From Rhizobium sp. CIAT894 (lineage in GTDB: Bacteria; Pseudomonadota; Alphaproteobacteria; Rhizobiales; Rhizobiaceae): a stretch of 64,000 nucleotides of DNA. Shown piece after piece: positions 59,931 through 64,000 of the stretch. The position numbers were made by a program, and so were the translations under genes. Position 1 is the stretch's first letter; each line of letters starts with the position of its first letter. The DNA lies in the NCBI RefSeq assembly GCF_000172795.2, contig NZ_CP020951.1, positions 248,001 through 312,000 on the forward strand. The letters are read 5' to 3'. A model generated the notes under the pieces. The model worked only from the letters and a program-made list of their open reading frames with translations, was not told where the DNA came from and made no database searches.

Positions 59931-60830
59931 TCAGATCATCCGCATGAAATGACCCGGCTCTACTTCGACGATGTCGTCCTGGGCCGCGGCCGAACGGCGG
60001 CGGATATCCTCGACCTCGTCGGGCCGGAGACGGGCCTTTGGATCCTCGAAGCGGACGTCAGGATCGGGCACGGCGGAAAGCAGCAGCTTTGTATAGGGAT
60101 GCTGCGGATTGTCGATTACCCGGGCGGTACTGCCCCATTCGACGATCTGGCCGGCATACATCACGGCGATGTCCTCGGCGACGTAGCGGGCGGTGGCGAT
60201 ATCATGGGTAATGTAGAGCAGGCCGAGATTCATCTCCTGCTTCATCTCGTTCAGAAGGTTCAGCACGCCGAGGCGCACCGAGACGTCGAGCATCGAGGTC
60301 GGCTCGTCCGCCACGATCACTTCCGGCCGGACGGCAAGGGCGCGGGCGATGTTGACGCGCTGGCGCTGGCCGCCGGAGAGCTCATGCGGATATTTCGGCG
60401 CGACGAGATCGGGATCGAGCCTGACGCGCTGCAGCAGTTCGCGCACCGTGGATTCAATATCAGCCCCCTTAATATCGGGGCGATGCAGCTTCAGCGGCCG
60501 CCGGAGGTGGTGGGCGATGGTGTGGGCAGGGTTCAGCGAGGCGAAAGGATCCTGGAAGATCATCTGCACCGATCGGCGATAGCGGGCGATCTCATCCGCC
60601 TTGGCGTCTTCGACGGGGAGGCCCTTGTAGAGGATCTGCCCGGATGTCGGCTGATACTCGCGCATCGCCATGCGGGCGCAGGTGGTCTTGCCGCTGCCGG
60701 ATTCACCGACGAGGGCCAGCGCCCGGCCGGCCTGCAGGGAGAAGGAGATGGCGCGGGCAGCATGCACGGCGGACGTGCCGTAGCCGAAGGTCTTCGTCAC
60801 CTTGTCGAGGGTAAGAATGGTTTCGCTCAT
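59931..60830 (-). CDS. Peptide-type ABC transporter ATP-binding protein (DppF/OppF type)
   Basis: One of two ATPases of a dipeptide/oligopeptide-class importer, 299 aa. Walker A is GESGSGKTTCARMAM, signature LSGGQRQRVNIARAL, Walker B VIVADEPTSMLDVSVR and switch LYITHDIATARYV. It retains the OppF-class C-terminal tail (about 240-299) with HPYTKLLLSAVPDP, the region that in some family members binds an iron-sulfur cluster, but the cysteines are absent here. It overlaps the DppD-type gene by four bases. Last gene of the operon. Confidence 0.9.
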   Translation of the reverse strand: MSETILTLDKVTKTFGYGTSAVHAARAISFSLQAGRALALVGESGSGKTTCARMAMREYQPTSGQILYKGLPVEDAKADEIARYRRSVQMIFQDPFASLNPAHTIAHHLRRPLKLHRPDIKGADIESTVRELLQRVRLDPDLVAPKYPHELSGGQRQRVNIARALAVRPEVIVADEPTSMLDVSVRLGVLNLLNEMKQEMNLGLLYITHDIATARYVAEDIAVMYAGQIVEWGSTARVIDNPQHPYTKLLLSAVPDPDVRFEDPKARLRPDEVEDIRRRSAAAQDDIVEVEPGHFMRMI

Positions 60831-61630
60831 GACAGCACGCCTCCATGCAGCGAGGGGAAGGAGGCCCAGAGCTTTTTCGTGTAGTCATGCTGCGGCGTCT
60901 TGTAGATCGCTTCGGCGGTGTTCTGCTCGACGAGCCTGCCTGCGAGCATGATGCCGATGCGGTCGCAGAACTGCACCATCAGCCCGAGATCATGGGTGAT
61001 GAACAGCACCGAGAAGCCGAAGCTGCGGCGCAGCTCGTTGATGCGCTGCAGGATCTCGCGCTGGACGACGACATCGAGCGCCGTCGTCGGCTCGTCCATG
61101 ACGACCAGTTTCGGGTCGAGCGCCATGCAGATGGCGATGACGATGCGCTGGCGCATGCCGCCGGAAAACTGGTGCGGATAGTCACGCATGCGGTCCGGCG
61201 CGATGTCGACGAGCCTCAGCATTTCGGCGGTGCGTTCACGGGCTTGCGCGCGGCTCATGCCCTTGTGGGTGCGCAGCATGTCATAAAATTGCCTCTCGAT
61301 GCGCAGCACCGGGTTCAGCGAATTCATGGCGCTCTGAAAGACCATGGCGACCTCGCGCCAGCGGAAGGCGCTCAGCGCCTGCCGGTCGAGGCCGAGCACG
61401 TCAAGGCCGTCGAGCAGGATGCGGCTCTCCTTGCGGATCAGCGCCGGCGGCTTGTGCAGGCGGCTGATGGCGAAGGCGATGGTGCTCTTGCCGCAGCCGG
61501 ATTCGCCGGCAAGGCCAAAGACCTCGCCGGGGGCGACATCGAAGCTGACGTCGTCGACGGCACGGAAATCCTTTTCCTCGCCGATATAGTCGATAGTGAG
61601 ATTTCTCACCGAGAGCAGCGGCTGCGTCAC
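60827..61630 (-). CDS. Peptide-type ABC transporter ATP-binding protein (DppD/OppD type)
   Basis: The partner ATPase, 267 aa. Walker A is GESGCGKSTIAFAISRL, signature FSGGMRQRIVIAICMAL, Walker B LVVMDEPTTALDVVVQ, and the switch FITHDLGLMVQFCD. The start is taken as GTG 61630, overlapping the permease TGA by two bases (GTGA); the frame extends upstream without a matching N-terminus. This chain lacks the long OppD-class C-terminal tail, ending soon after HDYTKKLWASFPSLHGG. Coupled to the F-type gene downstream. Confidence 0.87.
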   Translation of the reverse strand: MTQPLLSVRNLTIDYIGEEKDFRAVDDVSFDVAPGEVFGLAGESGCGKSTIAFAISRLHKPPALIRKESRILLDGLDVLGLDRQALSAFRWREVAMVFQSAMNSLNPVLRIERQFYDMLRTHKGMSRAQARERTAEMLRLVDIAPDRMRDYPHQFSGGMRQRIVIAICMALDPKLVVMDEPTTALDVVVQREILQRINELRRSFGFSVLFITHDLGLMVQFCDRIGIMLAGRLVEQNTAEAIYKTPQHDYTKKLWASFPSLHGGVLS

Positions 61631-62505
61631 AGGCGGCCCTCCCCTGAGCGAACGAGCAGGGACCAGCGCTTCAGATGATTGCCGGTGCGCAGTCGCGGAT
61701 TGGCGATCTCGTCGACGGCGAAGTTCAGGAGCGACATGCCGATGCCGAGGAAGGCGAGCGCGAAGCAGGGGGTGAGGATATCCCACCAGGCGCCGACCGA
61801 AAGGGCCGAGGCCTTCTGAGCATTGTAAAGCATGGTGCCCCAGGAGATCGCTTTGGGATCGCCGAGGCCGAGAAACTCAAGCGTCGCTTCGGTGATGATC
61901 GCGAAGATGACGCTGCCGATGAAATTGATGCCGACGATTGAAATCACGTTGGGGAAGATCTCGAATGTCATGATGCGCCATTGCGGCTCGCCCATCATCT
62001 CGGCGGATTTGACGAAATCCTTGTGTTTGACGGAGAGCGTTTCGGCGCGGGTGACACGGGCGCCCCAGGCCCAGGAGGTGGCGCCGAGGATGAGCGCGAT
62101 GACTACGGGGCTTGCCTGGCCGATGAAGGCGGCAAGCACCAAGAGCAGCGGCAGATTGGGAACGACGAGCACCATGTTGGTGAAGAAGCTGATGACCTCG
62201 TCGGTCCTGCCGCCGCGATAGCCGGAGATGATGCCGAGCGCGGTGCCGGCGAGGGTAATCAGCAGGCCGGCGCCGAAACCGACGGCAAGCGAGGTGCGGG
62301 CGCCGTAGATCAGCCGGGCGAAGACATCCTGGCCGATGCGGGTGGTGCCGAGAATATGGTCGAGCGACGGCGGCTGGTGCGGCCGCCCGGTGCGGGCGGC
62401 GGGGTCGTATTGCGTCAGCAGTGGTGCGGCGATCGCGACGATGATGATGAAAGCGATGATGACGAGGCCGGTGAGTGCCTTGCGGTTTCGCAGCAGAGTT
62501 TTCAT
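61627..62505 (-). CDS. Peptide-type ABC transporter permease (DppC/OppC type)
   Basis: A 292-aa inner-membrane permease. The family start LTGLVIIAFIIIVAIAAPLLTQYDP is followed by SLDHILGTTRIGQDVFARLIYGARTSLAVG, a hallmark of the DppC class, and by the EAA region in MGEPQWRIMTFEIFPN. C-terminal GAWWDILTPCFALAFLGIGMSLLNFAVDEIANPRLR is characteristic. One base separates it from the B-type permease upstream and it overlaps the D-type ATPase start. Confidence 0.92.
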   Translation of the reverse strand: MKTLLRNRKALTGLVIIAFIIIVAIAAPLLTQYDPAARTGRPHQPPSLDHILGTTRIGQDVFARLIYGARTSLAVGFGAGLLITLAGTALGIISGYRGGRTDEVISFFTNMVLVVPNLPLLLVLAAFIGQASPVVIALILGATSWAWGARVTRAETLSVKHKDFVKSAEMMGEPQWRIMTFEIFPNVISIVGINFIGSVIFAIITEATLEFLGLGDPKAISWGTMLYNAQKASALSVGAWWDILTPCFALAFLGIGMSLLNFAVDEIANPRLRTGNHLKRWSLLVRSGEGRL

Positions 62506-62506
62506 C

Positions 62507-63484
62507 TCACGCTCCCTTCAGCCGCGGGTCGAGCAGGATATAACTGACGTCGACGATGAAATTGGCGATCAGCATGGTCGCGGTCATGATCAGCAGCTGG
62601 CCCTGGATGACCGGGTAATCGCGGGCGAGGATCGCCTGGTAAAGAATATTGCCGAGGCCGGGATAGTTGTAGACGACCTCCGTCACCAGCGAGCCGCCGA
62701 GGATGGTGCCGATGGCGATGGCAAGGCTGGAGACTGTCGGCAGAAGGGCGTTGCGCGCCGCATACCAGAGCATCACATGTCGGTCGGACAGGCCCTTGGC
62801 GCGGGCCATGACGATATAGTCCTCGCCGAGCAGGTTGATCATGTTGTTGCGCATGGTGACGGTGAAGCCGCCGATCAGCACGGTGCAGAGTGTGACCATC
62901 GGCAGGATGCCGTGATAGGCGACACTGCCGAGATAGTGCAGGCTGAAGGCCGGATCGAGCGCGGGGTCGGCGGCATAGCCGTTCGGAAACCAGCCGAGCG
63001 TGAAGCCGAAGATGAAGAGCACGATCAGCGACGTGACGACTGCTGGCACCGAGGTGGCAAAGATCGCGCCGACGGAGATGATCACATCGAACCGGCTGCC
63101 GCGACGCCAGGCGGCGAGGATGCCGAGGAAGGTGCCGAGCGCGAAGCTGACGATCGTCGCCGTTCCCATCAGCGCGACGGTCCAGACGAGGGCATGGCCG
63201 AGCACCGAGGTGACCGGCAGCGGGAAATATTTGATCGAGCGGCCGAGATCGCCGGTGAAGATGCTGCCGAGATAGGTGAGATATTGCTGCCAGAGCGGGC
63301 CGTCGACGAAGCCGAAGGTCAGCTTCAGCGCCTGCAGGCTTTCCGGCGGCAATTCGGTGCCGGCGCTCGAAAACATGATCTGCACCGGATCGCCCGGCAT
63401 CAGACGCGGCAGGAAGAAATTGATCGTCGCTGCCGCGATGAAGGCTGCCATGTAGAAGACGAGGCGGCGAAGCAGGAAAGCCAT
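62507..63484 (-). CDS. Peptide-type ABC transporter permease (DppB/OppB type)
   Basis: The first permease of the importer, 325 aa. It begins FLLRRLVFYMAAFIAAATINFFLPRLMPGDP, a conserved DppB start, and has the ATPase-contact segment YIVMARAKGLSDRHVMLWYAARNALLPTVSSLAIAIG. C-terminal VVYNYPGLGNILYQAILARDYPVIQGQLL is typical. It begins 109 bases after the substrate-binding protein gene, separated by a nested hairpin region that may reduce downstream transcript levels. Confidence 0.92.
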   Translation of the reverse strand: MAFLLRRLVFYMAAFIAAATINFFLPRLMPGDPVQIMFSSAGTELPPESLQALKLTFGFVDGPLWQQYLTYLGSIFTGDLGRSIKYFPLPVTSVLGHALVWTVALMGTATIVSFALGTFLGILAAWRRGSRFDVIISVGAIFATSVPAVVTSLIVLFIFGFTLGWFPNGYAADPALDPAFSLHYLGSVAYHGILPMVTLCTVLIGGFTVTMRNNMINLLGEDYIVMARAKGLSDRHVMLWYAARNALLPTVSSLAIAIGTILGGSLVTEVVYNYPGLGNILYQAILARDYPVIQGQLLIMTATMLIANFIVDVSYILLDPRLKGA

Positions 63485-63500
63485 GGGAACTCCGTCGTGA

Positions 63501-63581
63501 CGGGAGCGGCGCTTCCGGATGAGGATGATCTCATCCGAAACCGCTGACGCTTTTCGGCATCAGGCTCTGACGCCGCTCCCG
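63501..63581 (-). promoter_or_regulatory. Nested hairpins between binding-protein and permease genes
   Basis: An outer perfect 11-bp stem (CGGGAGCGGCG at 63501-63511 with its complement at 63571-63581) encloses two smaller hairpins: CGGATGAG/CTCATCCG with a six-base loop (63516-63537), and a seven-bp imperfect one CTGACGC/GCATCAG (63544-63563). Together this makes a three-way junction. Such structures after a binding-protein gene often stabilise its mRNA or partly end transcription so that the binding protein is made in excess over the permeases. Confidence 0.7.
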
Positions 63582-63593
63582 GGAAGATAACGC

Positions 63594-64000
63594 TTACTTG
63601 ACCGGCTCGAGCGCGAGCAGGTTCAAGAGGCGTGCCGGATTGGTCCGCGAGATCGACGGATTGACGAAGGGATTTTCCTTGGTCGACCAGCCGGTGAAAC
63701 GCTTGGTGTTGTACTGATACCAGTTCGGATTGTTGAACACCGGGATCATGGGCATGTTTTCGGCGACGATGCGCTGCGCCTTGTTCATCGCGTCCTTCTG
63801 CTTGGCGAGATCGGCGGTCTGGGTGAACTCGGTGACGAGCTTCTCGACATCGGGGTTGAACCAGCGCTGCGCGGTGAAGCGGGTCTTGCCTTTGTCCGAG
63901 GCGCTGAAGGCGCGCTTATAGGGATAATAGGGTGAGGCCGAGGCCGGCAGGCTGTTGATCGCCGCATCGAAGCTGCCGTTGATCAGGTTACCGGTCCAGA
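63594..64000 (-). CDS. C-terminal part of a peptide-type substrate-binding protein (cut by window edge)
   Basis: The open frame runs from the window edge to a stop at 63594-63596, about 134 codons. It carries the end of an SBP_bac_5 (DppA/OppA-type) protein: WTGNLINGSFDAAINSLPAS, then QRWFNPDVEKLVTEF and the late DAMNKAQRIVAENMPMIPVFNNPNWY. The closing ENPFVNPSISRTNPARLLNLL resembles binding proteins sometimes linked to oligosaccharides rather than peptides, but this is only an impression. It would be the first gene of the importer operon. The signal peptide and pocket are outside the window. Confidence 0.88.
   Translation of the reverse strand, partial: WTGNLINGSFDAAINSLPASASPYYPYKRAFSASDKGKTRFTAQRWFNPDVEKLVTEFTQTADLAKQKDAMNKAQRIVAENMPMIPVFNNPNWYQYNTKRFTGWSTKENPFVNPSISRTNPARLLNLLALEPVK

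Overview
The window looks like a piece of a Rhizobium genome, most like the R. leguminosarum / R. etli group. The evidence is high GC with strong third-position GC bias, a Brucella/Rhizobium-type porin, a rhamnose locus with the rhizobial gene set (rhaR, rhaSTPQUK, rhaDI), a second ptsN next to kdpDE, and palindromic intergenic mosaic repeats. I see no rRNA, tRNA, CRISPR array, prophage or transposase. Whether the replicon is a chromosome or a megaplasmid cannot be told from the sequence.

Layout. 1-4.1 kb: a minus-strand sulfate/thiosulfate importer operon (cysP-cysT-cysW-cysA). 4.5-5.5 kb: a porin with a clear terminator. 5.5-14.4 kb: a minus-strand potassium operon, read as 27-aa peptide - kdpF - kdpA - kdpB - kdpC - (palindromic repeat) - kdpD - kdpE - ptsN, preceded by a candidate KdpE box. 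14.5-20.7 kb: a CopC-like protein, a xylitol/sorbitol-type dehydrogenase, a DedA protein, a mercuric-reductase-like flavoenzyme with a DUF4126 protein, glutaryl-CoA dehydrogenase and a cupin. 20.7-29.2 kb: a LysR regulator divergent from a branched-chain-type ABC importer, continuing into a GMC oxidoreductase and a 3-hydroxyisobutyrate-type dehydrogenase; this looks like one uptake-plus-oxidation pathway of unknown substrate. 29.2-30.9 kb: a lone FhuC-like ATPase and a hydratase-family protein.

30.9-42.0 kb is the complete L-rhamnose system: importer RhaSTPQ, kinase RhaK, mutarotase RhaU, DeoR-type RhaR, and, divergently, the aldolase-dehydrogenase fusion RhaD and isomerase RhaI. 42.4-52.4 kb holds an amidohydrolase, an IclR regulator, an orphan Phd-type antitoxin, a short-chain dehydrogenase, a 1203-aa 5-oxoprolinase/hydantoinase fusion divergent from a MarR-like regulator with a 26-bp palindrome between them, a TetR regulator with two matching operators, and several small proteins. 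52.6-59.9 kb holds an amidase, a TIM-barrel isomerase, a choline-sulfatase with its LysR regulator, an HpcH/HpaI aldolase, a spermidine-synthase-like protein and a VOC protein. 59.9-64 kb is a peptide-type ABC importer whose substrate-binding protein runs off the window edge.

Overall this is a nutrient-scavenging and catabolic region: transporters paired with their enzymes and local regulators. The least expected signals are non-coding. Two families of hairpin-rich repeats lie inside operons; in one family both copies keep a complementary or near-complementary pair of tetraloops while the stem sequences differ completely. Several palindromic operators also sit exactly in divergent promoter gaps.
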